Shown here piece by piece: positions 8,220-17,128 of a stretch of 64,000 bases of DNA (the first letter of the stretch is position 1; each line of letters begins with the position of its first letter). Both the position numbers and the translations under genes were made by a program. The notes under the pieces were generated by a model. It saw only the letters and a program-made list of their open reading frames with translations. It made no database searches and was not told where the DNA came from. The stretch comes from Streptomyces bungoensis (GTDB lineage Bacteria; Actinomycetota; Actinomycetes; Streptomycetales; Streptomycetaceae), in contig NZ_KQ948858.1 of NCBI RefSeq assembly GCF_001514215.1, positions 1 through 64,000 on the forward strand, given 5' to 3'.

Positions 8220-11186
8220 TTGGCGCTCAGCAGACGTACCTTCAGTGCCCTGGCCGGCTCGGCCGCGCTCGGCTTCGCCCTGGGCGGCAGCGGTGGCCCC
8301 GGGGCGCCTTCGGCGTTCGCGGCGCGCAGGGTGCCGACCGGTCCGCCGCCCGCCCCGCCGCGCGCGGACGGCAAGCCGCACACCATCGGCTACGACGCGT
8401 ACTCGCTGCTGGTCGACGGCCGGCGGCTGGTGGTGTGGTCCGGCGAGATGCACCCGTTCCGGCTGCCGAGCCCCTCGCTGTGGCGGGACGTGCTGCAGAA
8501 GATGCGGGCGCACGGGTACAACGCCGTCAGCATCTACGTGGCGTGGAACTACCACTCCCCCGCCCCCGGCCGGTACGACTTCTCCGGCGTCCGCGACCTG
8601 GACCTGTTCCTGCGCATGGCCGCCGAGACCGGCCTGTACGTCATCCTGCGGCCGGGCCCCTACATCAACGCCGAGGTGGACGGCGGCGGTTTCCCGGGCT
8701 GGCTGACGGTGACGAAGGGCTCGGCGCGCACCGCCGACCCGGCCTACCTGTCGCACGTCGACGAGTGGCTGGGCCAGGTGAACCGGATCGTCCGCCGGCA
8801 CCTGTTCACCCGGGGCAGGGGCACCGTCCTGCTCTACCAGATCGAGAACGAGTACGACTCCCACCTGGGCGAGGCGACCGGGCGGGACTACATGTCCCAC
8901 CTGTACAAGAAGGTCCGGGCCGACGGGATCGACGTGCCCCTGTTCCACAACGACAAGGGGCGCAACGGCTACTGGGTCCCGGGGTCGTTCGACACCGGCG
9001 GGGAGAAGGGCGGCTGGCTGTACGGCTTCGACGGCTACCCGTCGCCGTCGCAGACGCCCCCCGACTGGGGGCACTACGGGCCGGGCGGGATGACCGGCGG
9101 ATCGACCGCCTCGCCCCATACACCCGGATTCGTCCCCGAGTTCGGGGGTGGCTGGTTCGACCCGTGGGGCGGGGCCTGGTTCGACGGCAAGGGGTACGCC
9201 GAGTCGCGGCGCACCCGGGACGCGGCCTACGAGCGCCGCTTCTACCTGACCAACCTCGCCAACGGGATCACCCTGCACAACGTGTACATGACCTTCGGCG
9301 GGACGTCGTGGGGATGGCTGCCCGCGCCGGTCGTCTACACGTCGTACGACTACGGGGCGGCGATCGACGAGGCGCGCAACGTCACCGCGAAGATGGCCCC
9401 GATGCACCAGCTCGGGCACATGCTGCAGCGCGTGCCCGACTTCGCCCGGCTGGAGCGGGCGGCGGACGTCGAGGCCAAGGGGCTGAAGGTCTACCACCTG
9501 ACCAACCCGGACACCGGCAGCCATGTGTACGTGGCCCGCAACGACACCGCCGCCCCGGTCACCGCCGACGTGCCGACGGCCGCCGGGAGGCTGCGCCTCA
9601 CCGTGCCCGCCCGCGACGCCCGCCTGCTGACCACGGGGCTGCCGCTCGGCCACCGCACCCTGAAGTACTCCACCGCGCAGCCCATGCTGTGCCTGACGAC
9701 CGGGCGGCTGGACATCGCCCTGTTCACGGGCCGCACCGGCGACATGGCGGAACTGGTGCTGAAGTGCCCGCAGGAGCCGCTGGTCACCCGGCTCGACCCG
9801 GAGGCCGCCTGGGCGTACGACCGCAACGAGCTGCACGTCGACGTGCCCCTCGGCCAGGGCGGACTGACCCGGGTGCTGGCGGAGAAGGGCGAGAGCGACA
9901 TCCCGCAGCTGCTGCTCTTCGCCGACGACGCCACCGCCGTGCGCATGTTCCCGTACGACACCCCCTCCGGCACGCTGCTCGTGTACGGCCCGGCGCTGCT
10001 GCGCCACGCCGAGGTGCGCGGCTCCGAGGTCCACCTCACGGGTGACGTCACCGGGCGGACCACCGTCGAGGTGTGGGGGCCGCGCGGCATCGCGAGCCTG
10101 GTGTGGAACGGGCGGAAGGTGCCGACCCGGGTCACCCTGTCCGGCAGCCTGATGACGACCGGGCTGCTGCCCGCCGCGCCCGAGGTGCGGCTGCCCGGGC
10201 TGGGCGGCTGGCGGATGCGCACGGAGAACCCGGAGGCGGACCCCGGCTTCGACGACTCCGGCTGGCAGGTCGCCGACCGGACGTCCTCGAACAGCACGAC
10301 GCCCGTCCCGAAGGGGCAGCCCGTGCTGTTCGCCGACGACTACGGCTTCCACTACGGCGACGTCTGGTACCGGGGCACCTTCACGGACTCCTCCGGCCTC
10401 GAGGAGCTCTCGCTCGCCTACACCACGGGCACGCAGGGGCTGCTGATGGCCTGGCTGGACGGGGAGCCGCTCGGCACCCACCGGATGCCGGTGCCGGACA
10501 GGACGACGGTCCGCAAGGGCAGTTGGGACGCCACGGCCGTCTTCCCGGTGCGCAAGCGGCTGCGCTCGCCCGGCCGGCACGTGCTGTCGGTGCTGGTGCG
10601 GCGGATGCAGCACGACCAGGACGGCAAGGCCGAGGACACCCACAAGGCGGCGCGCGGGCTGACGGCGGCCGCCTTCAAGGGGGCTTCGCCGCGCGTGACA
10701 TGGCGCGTCCAGGGCGCGGCGGCGCCCGACCCGGTGCGCGGGCCGCTGAACAACGGCGGTCTGTACGGCGAGCGGGAGGGCTGGCACCTGCCCGGCTTCC
10801 CCGACCGCGACTGGAAGCCGGTCGAGTTCCCGCGCGCCGCGCGGTACCAGGGCGTGACCTGGTACCGGACGGACTTCCGGCTGTCCGTGCCGGGCGACGT
10901 CGACGCCTCGGTCGGCCTGACCCTGCGGGACGACCCGGACCGGGCCTGGCGGGCGCAGATCTTCCTCAACGGCTGGAACCTCGGCCAGTACGTCAACGAC
11001 GTCGGCCCGCAGCACACCTTCGTGCTGCCGAACGGCATCCTGCGCACCCGGGGCACCAACACCCTGGCGCTGGCGGTGCTCTCGGAGCTGACGACGCCGT
11101 CCGGGCCGGGCGAGGTGGGCCTGACCCTGCTGGGCCGGGCGACCGGAGGAGTGCCGGTGGCACCGGTGCCCTCGCCCGGTCACTGA
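8220..11186 (+). CDS. Secreted beta-galactosidase, glycoside hydrolase family 35
   Basis: 988 residues from a TTG start preceded by GGGAGGATCCACC. The N-terminus MALSRRTFSALAGSAALGFA is a twin-arginine signal, so the enzyme is probably exported folded. The GH35 catalytic barrel covers about residues 50-400: FRLPSPSLWRDVLQKMRAHG, the acid/base region YQIENEYDSH, and the nucleophile region in FVPEFGGGWFD. C-terminal beta-sandwich domains (about 560-980) include the jelly-roll pattern WYRGTF and NGWNLGQYV typical of large GH35 enzymes. It releases terminal beta-galactose from plant or microbial glycans. The length suits the bacterial multi-domain type. No transporter or regulator lies next to it. 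Confidence 0.92.
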   Translation: MALSRRTFSALAGSAALGFALGGSGGPGAPSAFAARRVPTGPPPAPPRADGKPHTIGYDAYSLLVDGRRLVVWSGEMHPFRLPSPSLWRDVLQKMRAHGYNAVSIYVAWNYHSPAPGRYDFSGVRDLDLFLRMAAETGLYVILRPGPYINAEVDGGGFPGWLTVTKGSARTADPAYLSHVDEWLGQVNRIVRRHLFTRGRGTVLLYQIENEYDSHLGEATGRDYMSHLYKKVRADGIDVPLFHNDKGRNGYWVPGSFDTGGEKGGWLYGFDGYPSPSQTPPDWGHYGPGGMTGGSTASPHTPGFVPEFGGGWFDPWGGAWFDGKGYAESRRTRDAAYERRFYLTNLANGITLHNVYMTFGGTSWGWLPAPVVYTSYDYGAAIDEARNVTAKMAPMHQLGHMLQRVPDFARLERAADVEAKGLKVYHLTNPDTGSHVYVARNDTAAPVTADVPTAAGRLRLTVPARDARLLTTGLPLGHRTLKYSTAQPMLCLTTGRLDIALFTGRTGDMAELVLKCPQEPLVTRLDPEAAWAYDRNELHVDVPLGQGGLTRVLAEKGESDIPQLLLFADDATAVRMFPYDTPSGTLLVYGPALLRHAEVRGSEVHLTGDVTGRTTVEVWGPRGIASLVWNGRKVPTRVTLSGSLMTTGLLPAAPEVRLPGLGGWRMRTENPEADPGFDDSGWQVADRTSSNSTTPVPKGQPVLFADDYGFHYGDVWYRGTFTDSSGLEELSLAYTTGTQGLLMAWLDGEPLGTHRMPVPDRTTVRKGSWDATAVFPVRKRLRSPGRHVLSVLVRRMQHDQDGKAEDTHKAARGLTAAAFKGASPRVTWRVQGAAAPDPVRGPLNNGGLYGEREGWHLPGFPDRDWKPVEFPRAARYQGVTWYRTDFRLSVPGDVDASVGLTLRDDPDRAWRAQIFLNGWNLGQYVNDVGPQHTFVLPNGILRTRGTNTLALAVLSELTTPSGPGEVGLTLLGRATGGVPVAPVPSPGH

Positions 11187-11299
11187 GTCCGTTCGGCGAT
11201 GGTTCCCCGTTGAACGAGACGGGCAGGATCGCCTGACGCGGACACGCCCGGACGCGTACGCTCGGACGAGCCCGACACCGGCGGTGAGAAGGGGGAACG

Positions 11300-11911
11300 A
11301 TGACCATCGCGGGCGCGCGACAGCGGGCGGCACGGCTGGCCGGACGGCTGCGTCGCCCCCGCCGCGGCGCGGCGATGCGCGCCCTGGCCGCCGACCTCGC
11401 CGCCGCCGTCCACGCCCGGCCGACGGCTCCCGCGGGCATCCGGGACCTGTGCCGGGCGCTGTGCGAGGAGATGACCGCCCGGCGGGCGGGCCGGCCGGTG
11501 CGCCTGCGCTTCGAACGCTTCCCGGACGAGATCGAGGTGTCCGGGCTGTGGGTGGAGTTCCAGGACTTCGACCTGGTCATCGTGGAGGAGCGGGCCGAGG
11601 CCGTGCAGCAGCTGGTGATCCTCGGACATGAGCTGTGGCACCTGCACGCCGGGCACCGGCACCACCACCCGGCCGGAGCGGCGGCGGCCCGCGCGCTCGC
11701 CGACGAGCCCCGCTGGCCGGAGGCGGCGCTGACCGTGGCCGCGCGCAACGGCTCCCGGGCGGCCGACGAGGCCGAGGCCGACGACTTCGGCCACCGGCTC
11801 GCCACCCTCTTCCGGTCCTGCCTGGCCGGCGGCGCCCCCGGCCCCGGCGCGCCCCTCGACCCCGTCCAGCGCTCCCTGGGCTACCGCGGACGTGGCGGAG
11901 CCACCCGGTGA
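11300..11911 (+). CDS. ImmA/IrrE-like metallopeptidase domain protein
   Basis: 203 residues, ATG at 11300 after GAAGGGGGAACG. The core has the zinc-peptidase motif HELWHLHAGH (HExxH) around residues 112-121, and DEAEADDFGHRLA downstream supplies a possible third ligand, as in ImmA/IrrE proteins; similar proteins are often labelled toxin component. There is no signal peptide. The gene ends in GTGA overlap with the membrane protein gene, which overlaps the flavoprotein gene, so the three are probably translated together. Proteolysis of a regulator is a family-based guess; the partner regulator is not seen here. Confidence 0.75.
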   Translation: MTIAGARQRAARLAGRLRRPRRGAAMRALAADLAAAVHARPTAPAGIRDLCRALCEEMTARRAGRPVRLRFERFPDEIEVSGLWVEFQDFDLVIVEERAEAVQQLVILGHELWHLHAGHRHHHPAGAAAARALADEPRWPEAALTVAARNGSRAADEAEADDFGHRLATLFRSCLAGGAPGPGAPLDPVQRSLGYRGRGGATR

Positions 11912-13137
11912 CCCTGCTGGCGCTGAGCCCCGCGGGTGTCCTCAGCGAGTTCTACATCTCCTTCTGGATCCCCACGGCGGTGCTCACCGCGGCCCTGGTG
12001 ATCAAGCTGCCGACGATCATCCGGCTGTGGCGGGACCCGCTGCTGCGCGCGGTCGGCGGGCTGCTCCTGCTCGCCTGCGCGGTGTTCGTGTTCTGCACGC
12101 CGTCCACGATCGCCGCCGTCAACCGGGTCACCGGCGTCACCAACATCTCGGTGCCCTGGTGCTATTCGCTGCTCACCGCGTTCTGCGGGTCCTGCCTGCT
12201 GCTGATCATCACCTGGCGCAACGGCCTGTCCGACCGCTCGGGCGCCACCCGCCGCGCGATGCGCTGGGTGGTCTCGGTGTACTCCGGGGTGATCGCGCTG
12301 CTGTGGGCGCTGTTCCTGCTGGCCGACGCGCCCGTGGAACGGCTGCGGGACCTCGACACGTACTACGCCACGACCCCGTTCATGCGCGAGGAGATCCTGC
12401 TCTACCTCGTCGCGCACGCCGTGGCCTGCCTGATCACCTCACGGCTGATCTGGAACTGGGTGCGCACCGAGGGCCTGGACGCCTGGCTGCGCTGGGGCCT
12501 GAAGCTGCTGGGCGCGGGCTACGTGCTGAACCTGATCTTCGACGCGTCCAAGCTGACCGCCGTCGGCGCCCGCTGGTGCGGGCGGAACCTGGACTGGCTG
12601 AGCACCGACCTCGCGCCGCCGGTCGCCGCGCTGTCCGCCATCCTCATCGCGGTCGGCTTCATCCTGCCGCACGCCGGCCAGTACCTGCACGACCGCTGGC
12701 GGGTCCGGCTGGCGTACTGCGAACTGGGGCCGCTGTACCAGCTGATGCGGTCGGTGAACGGGGAGGGCGTGCCGTTCGTGCTGCGGGCCACCCCCGAGCT
12801 GCGGCTGACCAGGCGCGAGACGTTCATCCGGGACGTGCTGCTGCCGCTGGCCCGGCACATCGACACCGGTCTGGCCGGCAGGGCGTACGAGGCCGCGCTG
12901 GGTCTCGGGCATCCGCCGGAGCGGGCCCGGGCGCTGGCGGGCGCGGTGAGCGTCCTCGACGCGATCGAGGCCAGGCGCCGTACCCCCGAGCCGGCCGAGG
13001 CCGGCACCGGGCCCGACACCACCAACCTGCTCCAGGAGATCGGGGCCGTCTCCCGGGCCCTGCGCAGTCCCGACGACATCGAGGCGGTCCGCGCACAGGC
13101 GGCCGCCGCAGCAGAGAGCGTTGCCGTACATGAGTGA
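11908..13137 (+). CDS. MAB_1171c-like multi-pass membrane protein
   Basis: 409 residues from the GTG at 11908, which overlaps the upstream stop (GTGA). Seven to eight hydrophobic segments fill residues ~10-260 (for example AVLTAALVIKLPTIIRLW and LLLLACAVFVFC), followed by a ~150-residue cytoplasmic part containing LAYCELGPLYQLM and a helical tail. The arrangement and the LGPLY box fit the putative transporter family named after MAB_1171c, of unknown function. Its genes usually lie between a HExxH peptidase-like gene and a FAD monooxygenase gene, as here. Confidence 0.72.
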   Translation: MTLLALSPAGVLSEFYISFWIPTAVLTAALVIKLPTIIRLWRDPLLRAVGGLLLLACAVFVFCTPSTIAAVNRVTGVTNISVPWCYSLLTAFCGSCLLLIITWRNGLSDRSGATRRAMRWVVSVYSGVIALLWALFLLADAPVERLRDLDTYYATTPFMREEILLYLVAHAVACLITSRLIWNWVRTEGLDAWLRWGLKLLGAGYVLNLIFDASKLTAVGARWCGRNLDWLSTDLAPPVAALSAILIAVGFILPHAGQYLHDRWRVRLAYCELGPLYQLMRSVNGEGVPFVLRATPELRLTRRETFIRDVLLPLARHIDTGLAGRAYEAALGLGHPPERARALAGAVSVLDAIEARRRTPEPAEAGTGPDTTNLLQEIGAVSRALRSPDDIEAVRAQAAAAAESVAVHE

Positions 13138-14521
13138 ACGCAAGCCCACCGCCGTCGTGCTCGGCGGCTCCCTCGCCGGCCTGCTCGCGGCCCGTGCGCT
13201 GGCTTCGACGGGCGCCCGGGTGACCCTCGTCGAGCGGGACGCGCTGCCGGCCGGGCCGGAGCCGCGCAAGGGGCTGCCGCAGGCCCGGCACGTGCACCAG
13301 TTGTGGTCGGGCGGGGCGCGGGCGCTGGAGGAGCTGCTGCCCGGGGTGATCGGGCGGCTGCGGGCGGCCGGGGTGAACCGGGTGCCGGTGACCACGGACG
13401 TGGTGGCACTGTCCCCGCACGGCTGGTACCGGCGGTGGGCCGAGTCGGCGTTCATGCTGCCCGCGAGCCGGGACCTGCTGGACTGGGTGGTACGGCAACT
13501 GGTGCTCGCCGACGGCGCCGTCGAGGTCGTCGAGCGGGCCGAGGCGGTCGGGCTCACCGGCACCGGCGCGGCGGTGACCGGGGTGCGGATCCGCAGCGAC
13601 GACGGCGCCGAGCGCACGCTGGCGGCCGGCCTGGTCGTCGACGCGACGGGGCGCGGTTCCCGGGCCGCGCGGTGGCTCGGCGGCCTCGGGCTGCCCGCCG
13701 TCGAACGGCGGGAGGTCGACTCGGGGCTGGCGTACGCGAGCCGGCTGTTCCGGGCGCCGGAGCAGGCCCGGGAGGGGTTCCCGGTCGTCAACATCCAGCC
13801 CCATCCGCGGGCGGGTGTGGGGCGCGGGGGCGTGCTGGCGCCGGTGGAGGACGGCCGGTGGATGGTCACGCTGATCGGCGGCAGGGGCGACGAACTGCCC
13901 TCCGAAGAGGCCGACTTCACCCGGTACGCGCGCGAGCGGCTGCGCCACCCGCTCATCGGGGAACTGCTGGGACACGCGGAGCCGGTGACCGGGGTGACGC
14001 TCACGCGCACCACCGCCAACCGCCGCCACTTCTACGAGCGGATGCCGGCGTGGCCGGAGAACTTCACGGTGCTCGGGGACGCGGTGTGCGCGCTGAACCC
14101 GGTGTACGGCCACGGGATGTCGGTGGCGGCGCAGTCGGCGCTGGCGCTGCGGGACGTGACCGCCCGTCACGGCCACGGCTCGCCCGGCCTGTCCCGCCGG
14201 GTCCAGCAGGCGGTGGGCCGGACGGTCCGGTCCGCCTGGGACCTGGCCATAGGAACGGACGTCTTCTACCCGGGCGCCACGGAGACCGGCCCCACCCTCA
14301 GGGACCGGGTCCTGTCCGCGTACGTCGGCCGTCTGCTGTACACCGCCACGGGCAACGGGCGCATCGCCCGCCGGGTCACCGACGTGACGTCGCTGGAGCG
14401 GGGCGCGGGGGTCCTGCTGGCGCCGAGCGTCGTGGTGGCGGCGGCGGTGGGGCCGCTGAAGCCGGCGCTTTCTGCTCCACCGTTGACTGTCGAGGAGCGT
14501 AAGGCGGCGGGGGTTCTGTAG
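13130..14521 (+). CDS. FAD-dependent oxidoreductase (monooxygenase-like)
   Basis: 463 residues from the ATG at 13130, overlapping the upstream stop by 8 nt. The N-terminal Rossmann motif VVLGGSLAGLLAARAL and the second FAD motif VLGDAVCALNPVYGHGMS are those of the p-hydroxybenzoate hydroxylase/epoxidase superfamily; PRKGLPQARHVHQLW is the substrate-side loop seen in this Streptomyces group. It probably oxidises a small organic or lipid-like substrate using FAD and NAD(P)H. Tight coupling to a membrane protein and a peptidase-like protein points to a shared but unknown task. Confidence 0.85.
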   Translation: MSERKPTAVVLGGSLAGLLAARALASTGARVTLVERDALPAGPEPRKGLPQARHVHQLWSGGARALEELLPGVIGRLRAAGVNRVPVTTDVVALSPHGWYRRWAESAFMLPASRDLLDWVVRQLVLADGAVEVVERAEAVGLTGTGAAVTGVRIRSDDGAERTLAAGLVVDATGRGSRAARWLGGLGLPAVERREVDSGLAYASRLFRAPEQAREGFPVVNIQPHPRAGVGRGGVLAPVEDGRWMVTLIGGRGDELPSEEADFTRYARERLRHPLIGELLGHAEPVTGVTLTRTTANRRHFYERMPAWPENFTVLGDAVCALNPVYGHGMSVAAQSALALRDVTARHGHGSPGLSRRVQQAVGRTVRSAWDLAIGTDVFYPGATETGPTLRDRVLSAYVGRLLYTATGNGRIARRVTDVTSLERGAGVLLAPSVVVAAAVGPLKPALSAPPLTVEERKAAGVL

Positions 14522-14551
14522 GGGTCGGGCAGCGCCGTTGTGCTTTCGGCG

Positions 14552-14626
14552 GTCGCGGGCTGCGGCGCCGTGGGGGCCGGTCGCGCAGTTCCCCGCGCCC
14601 CTGGGTGGGGTGCGGTCGGCGTCGGT
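14552..14626. repeat. Streptomyces intergenic repeat, copy 1
   Basis: A 75-nt unit beginning GTCGCGGGCTGCGGCG and containing GGTCGCGCAGTTCCCCGCG. It is repeated at 14682-14756 with a single mismatch. Its central part can fold, GGGGGCC pairing with the GCGCCCC arm. The core GCGCAGTTCCCCGCGCCCC is a motif I know as very common between Streptomyces genes. Confidence 0.85.
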
Positions 14627-14681
14627 CGACCGGCCCCCGTAACTGCCGGGAAGGCCGGGTGTCGCCGTCGGGGTGGCGGCC

Positions 14682-14756
14682 GTCGCGGGCTGCGGCGCCC
14701 TGGGGGCCGGTCGCGCAGTTCCCCGCGCCCCTGGGTGGGGTGCGGTCGGCGTCGGT
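14682..14756. repeat. Streptomyces intergenic repeat, copy 2
   Basis: Second copy of the 75-nt unit, 130 bp after the first and 74/75 identical to it. Both lie in the 265-bp gap between the convergent flavoprotein and SMP-30 genes, where they may act as transcription terminators. Confidence 0.85.
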
Positions 14757-14786
14757 TGTGACTTCCCCACGCCGCACCCACGTCCG

Positions 14787-15641
14787 TCAGCCCGCGAAAG
14801 CCGGTTGCGGTACGCCCTTCCCCGCCCCCGGCACCACCAGCAGTGAGCCCGCCAGAGGGTGGGGGGACGTGAGGCCCACCCGGGCCGTCGTGACGTAGAG
14901 GTCGGTCAGGTCGGGGCCGCCGAAGGCGCAGGCCGTCGTGCGGGGGGTCGGCAGCGTGACGACGCGGTCCAGGTCGCCCGCCGGGGTGTAGCGGCGCACC
15001 GCCCCGCCGTCCCACAGCGCCACCCACACGCATCCTTCCGCGTCGACCGTGAGGCCGTCCGGGAAGCCGGCGCCCTCCTCGATCCGCACCAGCGTGCGCC
15101 GGTTGGCGACGGTCGCGCCGTCCGCGTCGTAGTCGAAGACGTCGACGCACCGGGTCGGGGTGTCGGTGTAGTACATCAGGCGCCCGTCCGGGCTCCAGCC
15201 GGTGCCGTTGCTGACCGTGACGTCCGGCAGGATCGTCCGGACCTCGCCGGCACCGGTCAGGCGCGTCAGCGTGCCGCCGCCCGTCGCCTCGTCGTACCGC
15301 ATGGTGCCCGCCCACAGCGACCCGTCGGGGGCGACGGCCGCGTCGTTGCCGCGGCGCCCGGCGGCCGGCTCGTGGTGCAGCCAGCGGAAGCCGCCGTCGG
15401 TGTCCAGCAGCCCGACCCCGTCGCGCAGGTTCAGCACCAGCCCGCCGCCCGCCCGGGGCTTGGCCGCGCCGACGTGCTGCTCGGTCGTACGGACCGTGCG
15501 GCGGCCCGACGCCGGGTCGTACGTGTGGATCCGCATGCCCAGGATGTCCAGCCAGACCAGCCGGCCCGTCGCCGCGTCCCAGGTCGGACCCTCGCCCAGC
15601 GTCGCCTCCGCCGCCACGGCGACCTCGAACCCGGTGCTCAT
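14787..15641 (-). CDS. SMP-30/gluconolactonase-family hydrolase
   Basis: 284 residues. The N-terminus LGEGPTWDAATGRLVWLDI, the middle NGTGWSPDGRLMYYTDT and FPDGLTVDAEGCVWVALW are the repeat blades and calcium-binding signature of the SMP-30/gluconolactonase/LRE family, a six-bladed propeller that hydrolyses sugar lactones. It is cytosolic (no signal peptide). The ATG overlaps the stop of the IclR gene (ATGA), so the two form one operon and the regulator probably controls a sugar-acid pathway. The exact lactone is not known. Confidence 0.88.
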   Translation of the reverse strand: MSTGFEVAVAAEATLGEGPTWDAATGRLVWLDILGMRIHTYDPASGRRTVRTTEQHVGAAKPRAGGGLVLNLRDGVGLLDTDGGFRWLHHEPAAGRRGNDAAVAPDGSLWAGTMRYDEATGGGTLTRLTGAGEVRTILPDVTVSNGTGWSPDGRLMYYTDTPTRCVDVFDYDADGATVANRRTLVRIEEGAGFPDGLTVDAEGCVWVALWDGGAVRRYTPAGDLDRVVTLPTPRTTACAFGGPDLTDLYVTTARVGLTSPHPLAGSLLVVPGAGKGVPQPAFAG

Positions 15642-16411
15642 GCCGCGCTCCGGTGGCCCAGGCGCTCCGACAGCTCCGCCGCACCCTTGACTGCCAGTTG
15701 CTCCAGCTCGGCCCGCCGCTCGTCGCTCCAGCGGATCATCGGCACGGAGATGGACAGGGCGGCCACCACCTGCCCGGCCCGGTCCCGCACCGGCGCCGCC
15801 ACACAGGACACGTCCGGGTTGGACTCGCGGCTCTCCACGGCGACGCCCCGCTGCCGGATCTCCGCCAGGGCCTCGCGCAGCAGGGCGGGATCGGTGATGC
15901 TGTTGGGCGTCATCCGGGTCAGCTCGGCGTCGTCCGGGAGGCGCGCCGCCAGCTCCTGCTGCGGCAGCGAGGCCAGCAGCATCTTGCCGACGGAGGTGCA
16001 GTGGGCCGGCAGCCGGCGGCCCGCGGCCGAGACCATGCGCACGGCGTGCGTGGAGTCGACCTTGGCGATGTAGATGACGTCGGTGCCCTCGAGGATGGCC
16101 ACGTGGACCGTCTCGTCGCAGGTCTCGGCGACCGAGCGGGCCACCTGCTGGCCCTCGGCCGCGAGGTCGAGCTGCTCGGCGTACCGGCTGCCGAGCTGGT
16201 ACGGGCGCACCCCGAGCCGGTACCGTCCGGGCTGACCCGGTACCTGCACGATGTAGGAGCGTGCCGCGAGCGTGGTCACCAGCTCGTGCACGGTGGTGCG
16301 CGGCAGCTGGAGCTTGCGCACGATGTCGGGGGCGGAGAGTGTCCCGTCCCCGTCGAGGAACAGCTCCAGGATGTCCAGAGCCCGGGTCACGGCAGGCACG
16401 AGGCGTCCCAC
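15638..16411 (-). CDS. IclR-family transcriptional regulator
   Basis: 257 residues. Residues 1-75 are the winged helix-turn-helix (ALDILELFLDGDGTLSAPD, LPRTTVHELVTTLAARSYI), and residues 80-250 the effector-binding GAF-like domain with HCTSVGKMLLASLP and RESNPDVSCVAAPVRD. It is coupled to the lactonase gene by ATGA overlap, as expected of a local regulator of sugar-acid catabolism. The ATG at 16411 is preceded by AGGGAGGGGGCC. Confidence 0.93.
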   Translation of the reverse strand: MGRLVPAVTRALDILELFLDGDGTLSAPDIVRKLQLPRTTVHELVTTLAARSYIVQVPGQPGRYRLGVRPYQLGSRYAEQLDLAAEGQQVARSVAETCDETVHVAILEGTDVIYIAKVDSTHAVRMVSAAGRRLPAHCTSVGKMLLASLPQQELAARLPDDAELTRMTPNSITDPALLREALAEIRQRGVAVESRESNPDVSCVAAPVRDRAGQVVAALSISVPMIRWSDERRAELEQLAVKGAAELSERLGHRSAA

Positions 16412-16531
16412 TCCGGCCCCCTCCCTTGGATCTCAGCGCCTGCGTTCGAGATATCAACAGACGATCGGCATGACGAACACAGGCTAGTCATGGACAGTTC
16501 CCCGGGCAATGGCCGTGCGGGGCCCGGCACC

Positions 16532-17098
16532 ATGGACGACATGCGACTCGACTTCCAGCTGGTGCTCCTGCGCCGTATGGCCGACCACAACCCGGACCTG
16601 GTCGAGGACGCCCGGCGCGCGCTGGGCGCGTCGGCCGCGGACCTGCGGGAGGCGAACAAGCGCTGGCAGGCGATGGTCCGCTCGCCCAGGTCCCGGTCCG
16701 CGGCCGCCCGGTACCGCTCGGTGCTGGGCGAGCCGGAGTCGGTCGTGCCCCGCCGCCTCGGTGACGTCGACTGCGAGGCCCGCCGCTGGGCCCTGGCCCT
16801 CTGGCCGGACCTGCGCTTCGAGGTGCTGGTCTCCCCCGACGGCGCGGTGTGGAACGAGTGGCTGGTCCGCGCCCCGGGCGCCCCCGCCCCGGCGTTGCGC
16901 ACCCTGGACGACCTCACCCCCTGGTCCTGCACGGTCGACGAGGCCGCCCGCGCCTTCGCCCCGGCCCGCCCCCTGGAGGGCACGGCCCCCACCCGGTGGG
17001 GCCTGGCCTTCACCGCCCCGGACCGCGACGGCGTACGCCACGAGGTGGCCGCCGAGTTCACCTGGGGGCTGCTGCAGCGGACCGCGCTGCGGACCTGA
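16532..17098 (+). CDS. Conserved hypothetical protein
   Basis: 188 residues from the ATG at 16532; alternatives in the same frame are 16490 and 16541, and no start has a strong SD. The protein is soluble and Arg/Ala-rich: a helical N-terminal half (RLDFQLVLLRRMADHNPDL) and a C-terminal half with WPDLRFEVLVSPDGAVWNEW and WSCTVDEAARAF. I recognise no family. It stands alone between the divergent IclR operon and the convergent ATP-grasp gene. Codon use is typical of the neighbours, so it is a real gene. Confidence 0.7.
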   Translation: MDDMRLDFQLVLLRRMADHNPDLVEDARRALGASAADLREANKRWQAMVRSPRSRSAAARYRSVLGEPESVVPRRLGDVDCEARRWALALWPDLRFEVLVSPDGAVWNEWLVRAPGAPAPALRTLDDLTPWSCTVDEAARAFAPARPLEGTAPTRWGLAFTAPDRDGVRHEVAAEFTWGLLQRTALRT

Positions 17099-17128
17099 AC
17101 CGCCCGGCGGCCGCTCAGCCGCCGCCGC

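Noticed and set aside
8124..11333. Very long minus-strand open frame (about 1,070 codons) opposite the GH35 gene
   Set aside because: The GH35 protein has clear motifs; the opposite frame is Arg/Gly/Pro-rich low-complexity sequence with no family pattern, a normal result of extreme GC3.
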